Assembly (NCBI RefSeq): GCF_050410775.1 | Contig: NZ_CP191229.1 | DNA: 64,000 bases | Reading direction: 5' to 3' (one strand) | Source of the DNA: Erwinia sp050410775 | Lineage (GTDB): Bacteria > Pseudomonadota > Gammaproteobacteria > Enterobacterales > Enterobacteriaceae | Part shown: positions 32,644-41,249 of the stretch, piece by piece | Numbering within the stretch: position 1 is the stretch's first letter | Layout: every line of letters starts with the position of its first letter | Made by a program: the position numbers and the translations under genes | Notes under the pieces: model-generated | Told to the model about the DNA's origin: nothing | What the model saw: only the letters and a program-made list of their open reading frames with translations | The model's database searches: none

Positions 32644-34359
32644 TTAATTATCAGTAACGTCATCATCCTTAGATGACGCTGATGCGGTGTCCGGTATCTG
32701 ACAGGCGTTGACCTGGGGTACCAGACTGATTTCAACACGGCGGTTAAGCGCACGGCCTTCCGGCGTGTCGTTGGTTGCCACAGGGCGGTCTGCGCCATAA
32801 CCCTGTACAGCAAAATAGCTTTCCGGTACGTCTCCGGTATCACGCATCCAGTCGCGTACCGCTGCGGCACGCTTCAGGGAGAGCGTCTGATTCAGCGCCG
32901 GATTGCCGGTATTGTCGGTATGTCCTGCCACCACAATCAGCCAGCCCGGCCTGGCCTTGATACCCACCAGTGAGTTAACCAGTACTTTGGTCGAGCCTGC
33001 TTTCAGCTCCGCCCTGCCGGAATCAAACAGCGACATGCTGTCGAGGTGGATAATTTTTGGTACCGGCTTTGGTTCGGGTTCAGGCGGCGGTGGAGGTGGC
33101 GGCGGCGGTACATAAGTACGGATCGCATCCAGCACGGGTATATGCAGCTGCCCGCCATGCCAGAGCCCCAGGCTCATGCGCACCGGCTCACCCAGACGCG
33201 CCCAGCTATCCAGCTGCAAGGCATCCTGACGCAGCACCTGGACAGCACTGGCTTTAGGGCCGTAGTCATTCATGGCGGTGCGGTTATAGTGGGCAATATC
33301 AAATCCCAGTCGCTGGATCAGCTGATGGTTGTTCCACGCGCTGGCGAGCAGCGCGACGATCCCGGCCAGGGTGAACAAGCTCAATGCAGAGCGCCAGGCG
33401 CGCTGACGTGGCGTAAGTCCCGCGCCTTCAGGCAGCAATGGCAGAATAAAATCGGGCAACGGCGAAACGGAGGATGAGCCGGGCTCGCCGGGCAACCAAC
33501 CCGCCACCTGATTGAGTGCAGTATGGCGGGACAGCCAGGCGAACCAGAGGGAAGACGGCAAAGCGCCCCGTATAGCGGGCGTCATCCCCCATAACACCGC
33601 TGTGGGCATGACAACAGGGATATCCGGATCCTTATCTACCAACACCGCCCATACATGCTGACGAAACCAGCTCATCAGACTGTTCATCAGCACCTGTTGC
33701 TGCATGGCGGTTGCGCCGCCAGAGGTGCTCCAGGCCGCGACGGTGGAGGGTGTCTGAGACGCATACCAGACGTGGACCCCCTCTTCCTGAACTTCAGCCT
33801 GCCAGAGCATCTCGTTCATTATGGCGCTGCCCACTACCCCGCTCAGCACAACAGGAACGGTGTGGCCGGTTTCCTTACGCAGCTGGCTGATTTGCCAGCG
33901 CAGGGCCAGCAGGCGACAGGTCAGGGATTCCGTATCGGCATGTTGCTGGGGGCAAACTGTCACCATAATGGAAAGCTGGCGCCCCCACTGCGGACGCTGT
34001 CTCAGCAGCTGGCGGGCCACCTGTTGCAGCTCCTGATCCTTTTCCACCCGGATCCAGCAGCCCTGCGTCACGGTCAGTAGTGGCGTTGCCTGGGGCCAGT
34101 CCAGCGGTAAATCGCCGCAGACCAGCACCACCGGCTGGCGGTAAGTCGCCTCCGGCAACGTATCCAGTCCAGTGCTGGCTTCATCTTCTGAACTTTCTGC
34201 ACGACGACAGGCAACAGCGCTGACAATCATAATCAGAGTCCAGCCTGCCAGCATCAGCAAAACCGCCGTCAGCCGGGGAACAGGCAGGAACGCAAGGCAC
34301 ACAATCGCCGTCAGCAGTGCGGCCCACAGCGCCAGCAAACGGCACAGCGCCGGGGTCAT
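32644..34359 (-). CDS. T6SS OmpA-like peptidoglycan-anchoring membrane protein
   Basis: 571 residues. Two transmembrane helices at the N terminus (about 6-25 and 29-50), a cytoplasmic or mixed central region, a further hydrophobic segment (ALSLFTLAGIVALLASAW), then a run of nine prolines with PEPEPKPVPK as spacer. The C-terminal OmpA/MotB domain has FDSGRAELKAGS, VAGHTDNTGNPALNQTLSLKRA and the ALNRRVEI ending, which bind peptidoglycan. In other systems this domain is fused to TssL or is TagL; here it is a separate gene overlapping tssL by 4 bp. It probably fixes the membrane complex to the cell wall. Confidence 0.88.
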   Translation of the reverse strand: MTPALCRLLALWAALLTAIVCLAFLPVPRLTAVLLMLAGWTLIMIVSAVACRRAESSEDEASTGLDTLPEATYRQPVVLVCGDLPLDWPQATPLLTVTQGCWIRVEKDQELQQVARQLLRQRPQWGRQLSIMVTVCPQQHADTESLTCRLLALRWQISQLRKETGHTVPVVLSGVVGSAIMNEMLWQAEVQEEGVHVWYASQTPSTVAAWSTSGGATAMQQQVLMNSLMSWFRQHVWAVLVDKDPDIPVVMPTAVLWGMTPAIRGALPSSLWFAWLSRHTALNQVAGWLPGEPGSSSVSPLPDFILPLLPEGAGLTPRQRAWRSALSLFTLAGIVALLASAWNNHQLIQRLGFDIAHYNRTAMNDYGPKASAVQVLRQDALQLDSWARLGEPVRMSLGLWHGGQLHIPVLDAIRTYVPPPPPPPPPEPEPKPVPKIIHLDSMSLFDSGRAELKAGSTKVLVNSLVGIKARPGWLIVVAGHTDNTGNPALNQTLSLKRAAAVRDWMRDTGDVPESYFAVQGYGADRPVATNDTPEGRALNRRVEISLVPQVNACQIPDTASASSKDDDVTDN

Positions 34360-35030
34360 TTCAGCGTTCCTGGCAGCAGTGAAGCCAGCGTCAGATCAAG
34401 CCAGTGATTCAGCCCCCACCACAGTGTCACCAGCCCCGCCAGGCTCAGGCCAATCCGCACGGGCCAGCTGTCGAAAATCCCCCCCATGCCGCGGCTGCGT
34501 CTGGCGTCGGCCAGCACCGGCCATGTCTGTGGATGCGTAAAAGGGGGAACCAGCGCGCTCAGCGCCTCAACAAGTTTTGTCCGCTCCGGATCATTCAGGG
34601 AGCGGTAACCGCCGAGAAAGCCCAGCAGCATCACCCGATGAAAGCAGGTCAGAACCGCGATGTCCGGTGCGGGTTCCCGCAGCACCTTCCGCATGCGGTT
34701 ACACAGCTCATCGCCGGCATCCAGAGTGCCGAGGAAATGCCCCTGTAACGGGACGTCGTACCATTGCAGACAGGCATCATCCTGCACGCCGCGGCCTTTC
34801 ACCACTTCATCAAGCAGCGCACACTGCGCATAGAGAATATGCTGGCAGCTGGCTTCATCCAGCTCTGCGGCTTTCAGCGCCTGCCGGACCCGCTCAACGT
34901 CCGCCACGCAGCGCTCCCAGAGCCTGCGTCCTTCTCCCTCTTTAAAGGAGGGGCCGTGGCGCAGGCTGATGACCTGTAGCCAGGTGTCCTGCAGCAGACT
35001 GTCGATATCACAGGCTAATTTGTTACTCAT
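34356..35030 (-). CDS. tssL: T6SS inner-membrane protein TssL (DotU/IcmH-like)
   Basis: 224 residues. The cytoplasmic helical domain has CQHILYAQCALLDEVV (DotU signature), WYDVPLQGHFLGTLDAGDELC and VMLLGFLGGYR, followed by one C-terminal transmembrane helix (WPVRIGLSLAGLVTLWWGL). It links the TssM/TssJ complex to the baseplate through TssK. Both ends overlap neighbours by 4 bp (tssK upstream, OmpA-like downstream), which fits coupled translation of complex partners. Confidence 0.92.
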   Translation of the reverse strand: MSNKLACDIDSLLQDTWLQVISLRHGPSFKEGEGRRLWERCVADVERVRQALKAAELDEASCQHILYAQCALLDEVVKGRGVQDDACLQWYDVPLQGHFLGTLDAGDELCNRMRKVLREPAPDIAVLTCFHRVMLLGFLGGYRSLNDPERTKLVEALSALVPPFTHPQTWPVLADARRSRGMGGIFDSWPVRIGLSLAGLVTLWWGLNHWLDLTLASLLPGTLK

Positions 35031-36367
35031 GTTCTCAGCACCGCAAACAGTTCAAGTTCAGGCTCACCCAGCATGCCCGGGACATAGAACATGCAGCTGC
35101 CGCTTTCCAGCATCTCTGCCGCAACCGGATGGGAGAGATCGAGCGAGAAATACTGGTTTTCAAGACGCAGCGGTATCGCCGCAGGGACATGACGTAGTGG
35201 CTTCAGCGGAATGCCCCGCTGTGATGAATTCACAATACTAAGTACATAGTCCGGGCTTCCCACGCGGCACTGCTGCGGAAACTGCTCCTGCAACTGTACT
35301 GCCGGCATCGGTGAACGTACGGAAAGGTAGTAATCCGCCTCTTCACGCAGGCGCGGGTCCTGCAAACGAGCAAGCCACTGGCGCAGGCGTTTATCATGGG
35401 ACAGTTCGATAGCCACCACGCGTGACGGCAGGCTCGCTTCCATCAGGTCGCTCAGCAAGTCAAACAGCGGCGGGAAGACCGCACCCGGCTGTTCATGCTG
35501 ATACCCAGGAATAGCGCTGACCTGATGCTCAAGCGAGAACGTGAGCAGGCTGCCCGCCAGCCGGGCCAGCTCCAGATAAAGGCGTTCTGCCGGGCTTTGC
35601 GGATAACGCTGAAACTGGCTCAGCACCGGCTCAGCGCTGTTCAGGGCGTTCAGCAACCAGAACAGCGACACGTCAGCTACCGCGAAATCCGCCATTCGTT
35701 CGTTGCTTTCACGGCGCATGGCCATCAGCCGGGTCAGGCGTGCGCGCAGCTGGGTCATTAACTGCTCCAGCTGCCCGGTCAGCCACGGACTGCCATGAAT
35801 GCTGAGCAGCGGTGGCATAAAGGCCCCATCCAGTGACCAGACGCCCTGCGAGTCCTGCAGCAGTCGGGCCACCGGACAGGTCAGGTAATCACTGTTATTC
35901 CGATCGGCAAATCGCAGAGTGATTTCCGGCGACATCACTGCAATCTGACGATTGTCGTCGCCGAACTGATTACGGACCTCACGCCACTGCTGCCGGTAAC
36001 GCACCGGGCGATCCGGAACTTCATCCGGCTTCAGGCAATTGCCGCCGTTCGCCTTCAGCAGCGGTAGAGCCAGCACGACCACTGCGCCATGCAGGGCCCC
36101 ATCCAGTGACAGGGCGGGCGGCAACGCATCGGCATTGTTCGTATCAATCAGCGTGCCATCCTGAAAACGCAGATGCAGGTGGTTCGCCTGCAGACGGTTC
36201 AGCTTCAGGGGACCGGGTTCAAAAGCGACATTAAGCACGCCCCACGGATGGCTGAGGCTCATTTGTGCAATACATTCAGCAGTCCAGGCCGCATACGCGA
36301 CCTGCTGCTGAAAATGCTGGGGAGAGATCATCACTCCTCTGCCCCATAACGGTTGTTCCGTTTTCAT
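35027..36367 (-). CDS. tssK: T6SS baseplate-membrane connector TssK
   Basis: 446 residues. Signature start PLWGRGVMISPQHFQQQVAYAAW, then LNRLQANHLHLRFQDGTLID, the FQRYPQSPAERLYLELARLAGSL helix bundle, and the C-terminal YFSLDLSHPVAAEMLESGSCMFYVPG domain. TssK trimers bind TssFG on one side and TssL/TssM on the other. It lies 12 bp after tssC. Confidence 0.92.
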   Translation of the reverse strand: MKTEQPLWGRGVMISPQHFQQQVAYAAWTAECIAQMSLSHPWGVLNVAFEPGPLKLNRLQANHLHLRFQDGTLIDTNNADALPPALSLDGALHGAVVVLALPLLKANGGNCLKPDEVPDRPVRYRQQWREVRNQFGDDNRQIAVMSPEITLRFADRNNSDYLTCPVARLLQDSQGVWSLDGAFMPPLLSIHGSPWLTGQLEQLMTQLRARLTRLMAMRRESNERMADFAVADVSLFWLLNALNSAEPVLSQFQRYPQSPAERLYLELARLAGSLLTFSLEHQVSAIPGYQHEQPGAVFPPLFDLLSDLMEASLPSRVVAIELSHDKRLRQWLARLQDPRLREEADYYLSVRSPMPAVQLQEQFPQQCRVGSPDYVLSIVNSSQRGIPLKPLRHVPAAIPLRLENQYFSLDLSHPVAAEMLESGSCMFYVPGMLGEPELELFAVLRT

Positions 36368-36379
36368 CGGCTTCCTGCC

Positions 36380-37927
36380 TTATGCTTTCGCCTTCGGCAT
36401 TTTTGAGACCAGCGACAGGCTGACGTCCATCCCCTCAACCTGGAAGTGCGGCACGGCAAACAGCTGTACGCGGAAGAAGCCCGGATTATCCTCAATATCC
36501 TCCACGGTGACTTTCGCATCGCGCAGCGGATGGGAGGCCTGAAGTTCATCGCCCGGATCGGTCATCTCGGTGACCAGACCGCGCACCCAGGTGTTCAGCT
36601 CCAGCTCCAGCAGACGGCGGTCTTTGGTGCTGCCGATGTTTTCACGCTGGATAAGCTTCAGGTAGTGCGCAATGCGCGACAGCAGGAAAATATAGGGCAG
36701 TCGGGCGTTGATGCGGCTGTTGGCCGTCGCGTCCGCCGTGTCGTACAGCGCCGGTTTCTGGGCGGAGTTTGCCGAGAAGAAGCAGGCGTAATCGCGGTTT
36801 TTGTAGTACGAGAGCGGGATAAAGCCCAGGCTGGCAAACTCAAACTCACGGGTTTCCGGGATCATCACCTCACTCGGGATCTTCACCTGATTACCGGTGC
36901 CCAGATCGTAGAGATGGATCGGCAGATCCTGCACCGCGCCGCCCGCCTGCGGACCCCGGATCTGCACGCACCAGCCGTTACTGATAAAGCTTTTCACCAT
37001 ATTGGCGGCAAAGGCAAAGGCGGCGCTGGTCCAGAGGTATCTGTCGTGATCCGGCCCCCTGACCTCTTCCACATAGTTGAAGCTGCGCACCGGCACGGTA
37101 TCCGGGCCGTACGGCAGGCGTCCCAGCACGCGTGGCATCACCAGACCGATATAGCGGGCGTCGTCCGTCTCGCGGAAGGATTTCCATTTGATGTATTCGG
37201 CGCGGTCGAAGTGGTTGCCGGTATCCTTAATCGCGGCGACCTCTTCCATGGTGTCCTTAAGGAAGAACTGCGGTCCGGCCGAGCCGATAAACGGCATATG
37301 CGCCGCCGCCGAGACCCTAGAGATATTGCGCAGCAGCGCCACGTCCTGCGCGGAGGCATCAAACTCAAAGGCGGAAATCAGCGCCCCGACCGGCTCGCCG
37401 CCGGGGGTGTCATACTCATCGATATAGGTGTGTTTATAGAGCCCGCTCTGAATGATTTCGGGCGAGTCCTCAAAGTCCTGGCGTAAATCCTCTTTGGAGA
37501 GGTCCAGCAGCTCGATTTTGACGTTCTGGCGGAAGTCGGTTTTATCCACCAGCGATTTCACGCCGCGCCATAAGGACTCCACGGCCTGAAAGGCTTCATG
37601 GTGCATGACCGCATCCAGCTGGCGGCTGATCTGGTGGTCCAGCGTCGCGATATGGTGGTCAATCAGCGTTTTGTCCAGCCGCTCCACTTTCGAACCCGCT
37701 TTACGCAGGCACTCCAGGAAAACCTGCATCCCGGCGGTCAGGCGCTCGCCGGCGGAGGCGTCGGACATCGCCTGCGTATCCTGCCAGCTGTCGAGCGCGC
37801 TGAGTTCAGAAACGGGACTCAGATTGATTTTTTCGAACAGGGACGCGTACACGCTGCCCCCTGCCGGCTGCGTCAGCACCACGCTTTCACCGCCGGCCAC
37901 ATTTTCATTGTTTACAGACATCAGCAT
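36380..37927 (-). CDS. tssC: T6SS contractile sheath large subunit TssC
   Basis: 515 residues, among the most recognisable T6SS proteins: AVESLWRGVKSLVDKTDFRQN, then LYKHTYIDEYDTPGGEPVGALI, VMPRVLGRLPYGP and the RINARLPYIFLLSRIAHYLKLI section, ending with FFRVQLFAVPHFQVEGMDVSLSLVS. With TssB it forms the sheath around the Hcp tube; contraction drives injection, and ClpV later dismantles it. It lies 33 bp after tssB. Confidence 0.95.
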   Translation of the reverse strand: MLMSVNNENVAGGESVVLTQPAGGSVYASLFEKINLSPVSELSALDSWQDTQAMSDASAGERLTAGMQVFLECLRKAGSKVERLDKTLIDHHIATLDHQISRQLDAVMHHEAFQAVESLWRGVKSLVDKTDFRQNVKIELLDLSKEDLRQDFEDSPEIIQSGLYKHTYIDEYDTPGGEPVGALISAFEFDASAQDVALLRNISRVSAAAHMPFIGSAGPQFFLKDTMEEVAAIKDTGNHFDRAEYIKWKSFRETDDARYIGLVMPRVLGRLPYGPDTVPVRSFNYVEEVRGPDHDRYLWTSAAFAFAANMVKSFISNGWCVQIRGPQAGGAVQDLPIHLYDLGTGNQVKIPSEVMIPETREFEFASLGFIPLSYYKNRDYACFFSANSAQKPALYDTADATANSRINARLPYIFLLSRIAHYLKLIQRENIGSTKDRRLLELELNTWVRGLVTEMTDPGDELQASHPLRDAKVTVEDIEDNPGFFRVQLFAVPHFQVEGMDVSLSLVSKMPKAKA

Positions 37928-37960
37928 TCCTCCGTTAATCCGTTAAAAGGGTGTTGCCGT

Positions 37961-38458
37961 TCAGGGCTGCTTCGGGGCCAGGGCAGAGAGTTCGGCCCGG
38001 AGTTCCGCGCTCAGGGCCGGATCGCGCAGGATATTTTCCAGCGCTTTCCGGAACGCCTGGTTATTCAGCAGGTTGGCTTTGAGGTCACGGAGGAGACTGC
38101 GCATGGCGAGCATGGCTTTAAGCTGGGGGATCTGGCGGGCCACCTGTTCAGGTTCGAAGTCTTTCATATCCCTGAAGGTGAGGCTGACGTTTTCTTCGCT
38201 GCCGTCACCGGCCAGGGTATTTTCAACGGTGAGATTAACTTTTGGGGAATATTCAGAAAGAACGCTGTTAAAGTTATTTTTACTGACGTTCAATTTCGCG
38301 CGTTCCGATAAGGGCGCCTTTTCCTGGCCATTGCTGAAATCACCGGTCACCAGTAATTTCAGCGGTAATTCCATTTTTCTTGCCGCACCGCCCGTGTGCA
38401 GGTCAAGCTTGAGGTTAATACGCGCCTTCGGTATCTCCCGCTGGAAACTGTCACTCAT
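37961..38458 (-). CDS. tssB: T6SS contractile sheath small subunit TssB
   Basis: 165 residues. Start MSDSFQREIPKARINLKLDL with a GAGGG ribosome site; then ELPLKLLVTGDFSNG, VSLTFRDMKDFEPEQVARQIPQL and the C-terminal LLRDLKANLLNNQAFRKALENIL. It pairs with TssC. It is the first T6SS gene in the transcription direction, so the main promoter should lie in the AT-rich region from 38459. Confidence 0.95.
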   Translation of the reverse strand: MSDSFQREIPKARINLKLDLHTGGAARKMELPLKLLVTGDFSNGQEKAPLSERAKLNVSKNNFNSVLSEYSPKVNLTVENTLAGDGSEENVSLTFRDMKDFEPEQVARQIPQLKAMLAMRSLLRDLKANLLNNQAFRKALENILRDPALSAELRAELSALAPKQP

Positions 38459-39366
38459 CAGTTCATCCCTCTTATTATTGCTGTGTGATCTTTTCGCACG
38501 TCAATTCCCTGCGTGCTAAATTCAGATTATTGCACCTTTCGTAGTTCAAATTTAAGATGCTGACACTAAAATTAAAAATAAATAGGTGCTCAAATGAGAT
38601 TAAAAGAAGAAAAGCCGGCAGTCGCGCCCGATGCATCAGCATACTGACTGTTTCAGGCGAAAAAAATAGAGATTTGCAGTGATAAACACTAAATACTCAG
38701 AATTTTAATGCAACACGCGCTTTACATTGATGAAAGCAAGCCCTGTTAAGAAGGGGCCGTTAACTGGAAATTTATTGGAAAGTCACTAAAAAAATGACAA
38801 CAGGAAAACAGGAGTATTCTTTTGAGCTCCGGGTTAAATCAATAGCCCCATAAAAAAAGAAATTAAATAGGCATTTAAATTAGTTAATAACAGTCATAAT
38901 CATTTTCAGAACACCATTAAAAAACAAACGGTTATTTTTAAATAATTCAAAATGAAAACACAACAAGCACCCAAATTATTTTATCCAGCTCCATTGCAGC
39001 ATTAACATAACGTGTGATTTTCTACTCCAATTTTTTATATTCATCATTGAGATCACCAGCTTCACCAGGCAGGCTAAGCGCATTACGGCGCTCCATAAAA
39101 AAAGAATAATGAGACCAGTGGGTTATTATTTACTATTGAAACTTTCAATATTATTCAGGAGCATTGTTTACAAAGATACAGTTAAGTGAAAATATTATAA
39201 AAGCTAAAAACAGCCTGACCGAAGCTGCAAACTATTTACTTTTGTTTAAAACCGCAGGTAACATAGCGCTAATTTTCGACGGCAATGAATTTTTACCGTG
39301 CGATTTATCGTCACGTTACCTAATCTGAGTTTACCGACTCATAATCTGGTTTTACAGGGATATATA
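38459..39366. other. AT-rich divergent intergenic region, T6SS and lipoprotein promoters
   Basis: About 900 bp without a supported gene, clearly richer in A and T than the flanking operons, between the divergent tssB and lipoprotein genes. It must hold the promoter of the T6SS cluster and probably sites for regulators or nucleoid proteins such as H-NS, which favour such DNA. A TTGACG box occurs near 38500 on the minus strand, but its spacing to a -10 and to the ribosome site is poor, so no promoter is called. Confidence 0.5.
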
Positions 39367-39753
39367 ATGAAAAAATACCGTAACTGGGCTGCTGCCATCG
39401 CCATCGTCGGGGCTCTGACCGGCTGTGCACGTACAGCACCGATTGAAAATATTCATACGAATATCAGCACGGGACACACGCAGGATCAGGTTAAAAATGC
39501 GATCCTGAAAGCAGGCATTGAGCGTAAGTGGACGATGTCTGGAGCAGGCCCAGGCATCATCAAAGCGCGTCAACAGGCACGGGGCCATGTCGCGGATGTC
39601 CGCATTACCTATTCAGCCACCGGTTACGACATCACTTATGAGAGCAGCACCAACCTGAAGGCGACTGAGGGCAAAATCCATACCGCTTATAACAGCTGGG
39701 TACATAATTTAGATAACGATATTCAAATCAATCTGTCTGCCGCCGGGTTGTAA
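39367..39753 (+). CDS. Small lipoprotein of unknown function preceding the ape cluster
   Basis: 128 residues from ATG 39367 (CAGGGA ribosome site); a longer frame from 39298 would put 23 residues before a good signal peptide and is rejected. The lipobox LTGC has Cys20. The mature domain has QDQVKNAILKAGIERKWTMSGAGPGIIKARQQARGHVADVRITYSATGYDITYESSTNL and IHTAYNSWVHNLDNDIQ, a pattern shared by small periplasmic lipoproteins of unknown role in many proteobacteria. It is followed by possible terminator hairpins, 243 bp before the first ape gene, so it may be its own unit. Confidence 0.8.
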   Translation: MKKYRNWAAAIAIVGALTGCARTAPIENIHTNISTGHTQDQVKNAILKAGIERKWTMSGAGPGIIKARQQARGHVADVRITYSATGYDITYESSTNLKATEGKIHTAYNSWVHNLDNDIQINLSAAGL

Positions 39754-39839
39754 TACGACGACGCAGACAATCCGTCTCGTTGCATCCAGCCATCAACCTA
39801 ACGCCTTTCAGGCTAGCTGGCACCGGCAGGCCTTAATAT

Positions 39840-39899
39840 GGGGAGAGAGCTATGTCTCTCCCGTCTCCTGAGGTTTACTGGCAACCAGAGAGAGGAGAC
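39840..39899 (+). terminator. Possible terminator hairpins after the small lipoprotein gene
   Basis: An 8-bp stem (39841-39848 with 39855-39862) with a 6-nt loop is followed by a second 7-bp pairing (39863-39869 with 39893-39899). No clear T-run follows, so a Rho-independent role is uncertain; a leader structure of the ape operon is an alternative. Confidence 0.35.
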
Positions 39900-39996
39900 G
39901 CGGCCAGCCAGGATGCTGCTTCATGGATGAAATAAATTAAAGTCGGCCAACTCGAGTCCGATAACCCTTTAAGGTTTTCTACAGGTTGTACTCAAT

Positions 39997-41058
39997 ATGT
40001 ATGAACAGGACTCTCTGAGCGCGCTGGATGCTATTACTGAAGCGCAACGTATTGCGTTCGCGCCCATGCTGTTTCAGACGGCACTTTCCCTGCGCAATGC
40101 GGGTGTACTGGCCTATCTCGACCAGCAAGGCAAGTGCGGAGCAACGCTGAAAGACATTACGGAAAACAGTAGCCTGAATGAATATGCTGTTAGCGTATTA
40201 CTGGATATGGGATTAAGCGGCCGGATCCTGACGCAGCGGGAGGATTGCTATTATCTCGCCAGAGTGGGGCATTATCTTCTGCATGACACCATGACCCGCG
40301 TGAATATGGATTTTACGCAGAACGTCTGTTATCAGGGGCTGTTCTTTCTGGAACAGGCACTGAAAGAGGGAAAACCGGCCGGATTAAACGTCTTTGGTGA
40401 CTGGCCAACAATTTATCCTGTGCTGTCACAATTACCCCAGGCGGCGCGTGAAAGTTGGTTTGCCTTCGATCATTACTATTCTGATACCGCTTTTAACGCC
40501 GCATTACCTTATATATTCGCCAGTCGCCCCGCAACCCTGTACGATGTGGGCGGAAATACCGGGAAATGGGCTTTACGCTGCTGCCAATATGATGAAAACA
40601 TTGCAGTAACACTATTAGATTTGCCGCAACAAATTGTCCTCGCGCGCGAAATCATTGAAAAAGCAGGCTTCTCTCATCGAATAAACTTTCATCCGGTGGA
40701 TATGCTGGGTGAGATGCCGTTGCCTGGCGAGGCCGATATCTGGTGGATGAGCCAATTCCTTGACTGCTTCTCGCCCGATCAAATTATTACCATGCTCAGT
40801 AACGTAGCGCGTGTTATGAAGCCCGGCGCAAAGCTATGTATTATGGAGCTGTTCTGGGATGCACAGAAGTTTGAAGCGGCCGCCTTCAGTTTGAATGCGA
40901 CGTCGCTTTATTTCACCTGTATGGCGAACGGCAACAGTCGATTCTACAGCGTAGAAAATTTCTGCGGCTATCTCGACAGCGCTGGATTTCAGGTAGACGA
41001 ACGTCACGACAACTTAGGCATTGGTCATTCTTTATTGATATGCCAGAAGAAAAAATAG
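39997..41058 (+). CDS. apeB: SAM-dependent methyltransferase of the aryl polyene cluster
   Basis: 353 residues, class I O-methyltransferase type: an N-terminal helical dimerisation part (FAPMLFQTALSLRNAGVLAYL, winged-helix-like to about 90), then the SAM site YDVGGNTGKWA (about 186-196), LLDLPQQIVLAREII and a C-terminal VMKPGAKLCIMELFW strand. Aryl polyene clusters carry a methyltransferase that modifies the aromatic head group, which fits here. It is the first gene of the plus-strand series ending with apeR; the symbol follows the order of the described ape clusters. Confidence 0.75.
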   Translation: MYEQDSLSALDAITEAQRIAFAPMLFQTALSLRNAGVLAYLDQQGKCGATLKDITENSSLNEYAVSVLLDMGLSGRILTQREDCYYLARVGHYLLHDTMTRVNMDFTQNVCYQGLFFLEQALKEGKPAGLNVFGDWPTIYPVLSQLPQAARESWFAFDHYYSDTAFNAALPYIFASRPATLYDVGGNTGKWALRCCQYDENIAVTLLDLPQQIVLAREIIEKAGFSHRINFHPVDMLGEMPLPGEADIWWMSQFLDCFSPDQIITMLSNVARVMKPGAKLCIMELFWDAQKFEAAAFSLNATSLYFTCMANGNSRFYSVENFCGYLDSAGFQVDERHDNLGIGHSLLICQKKK

Positions 41059-41249
41059 CATTACGGCCTCTGTTCGGTTCATTGAAGAGACACCAAAAAG
41101 GCATAATAAGCGCCTCCTGGCAGTACAAATGCGGTATGAACGAAATAGTTAGCGCGCCGCCAGCAAAAGAAAGCCTGAAAGATGACGTATGGATACAACA
41201 GGTTACTGAAATCACCCGCTTAGCGCAGATGCGCGTTGATGAAAAATGA
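41040..41249 (+). CDS. Small unrecognised ORF between apeB and apeC
   Basis: 69 codons if read from ATG 41040, or 37 from the in-frame ATG 41136 (MNEIVSAPPAKESLKDDVWI). The TGA at 41247-41249 overlaps the apeC ATG as ATGA, the same coupling used through the rest of the operon, and the ORF fills a gap that would otherwise be the longest in the operon. Neither start has a strong ribosome site. The C-terminal half looks helical and soluble. No family is recognised. It may be a real small protein or a leader peptide coupling apeC translation. Confidence 0.45.
   Translation: MPEEKIALRPLFGSLKRHQKGIISASWQYKCGMNEIVSAPPAKESLKDDVWIQQVTEITRLAQMRVDEK

Noticed and set aside
32631..32870. N-terminal extension of Hcp to 243 residues
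   Set aside because: The extra residues lie in the end of the OmpA-like gene; the ATG at 32630 with its GGAG site gives the standard Hcp start and length.
36446..37486. 346-codon plus-strand open frame
   Set aside because: Antisense shadow of tssC with low-complexity basic composition.
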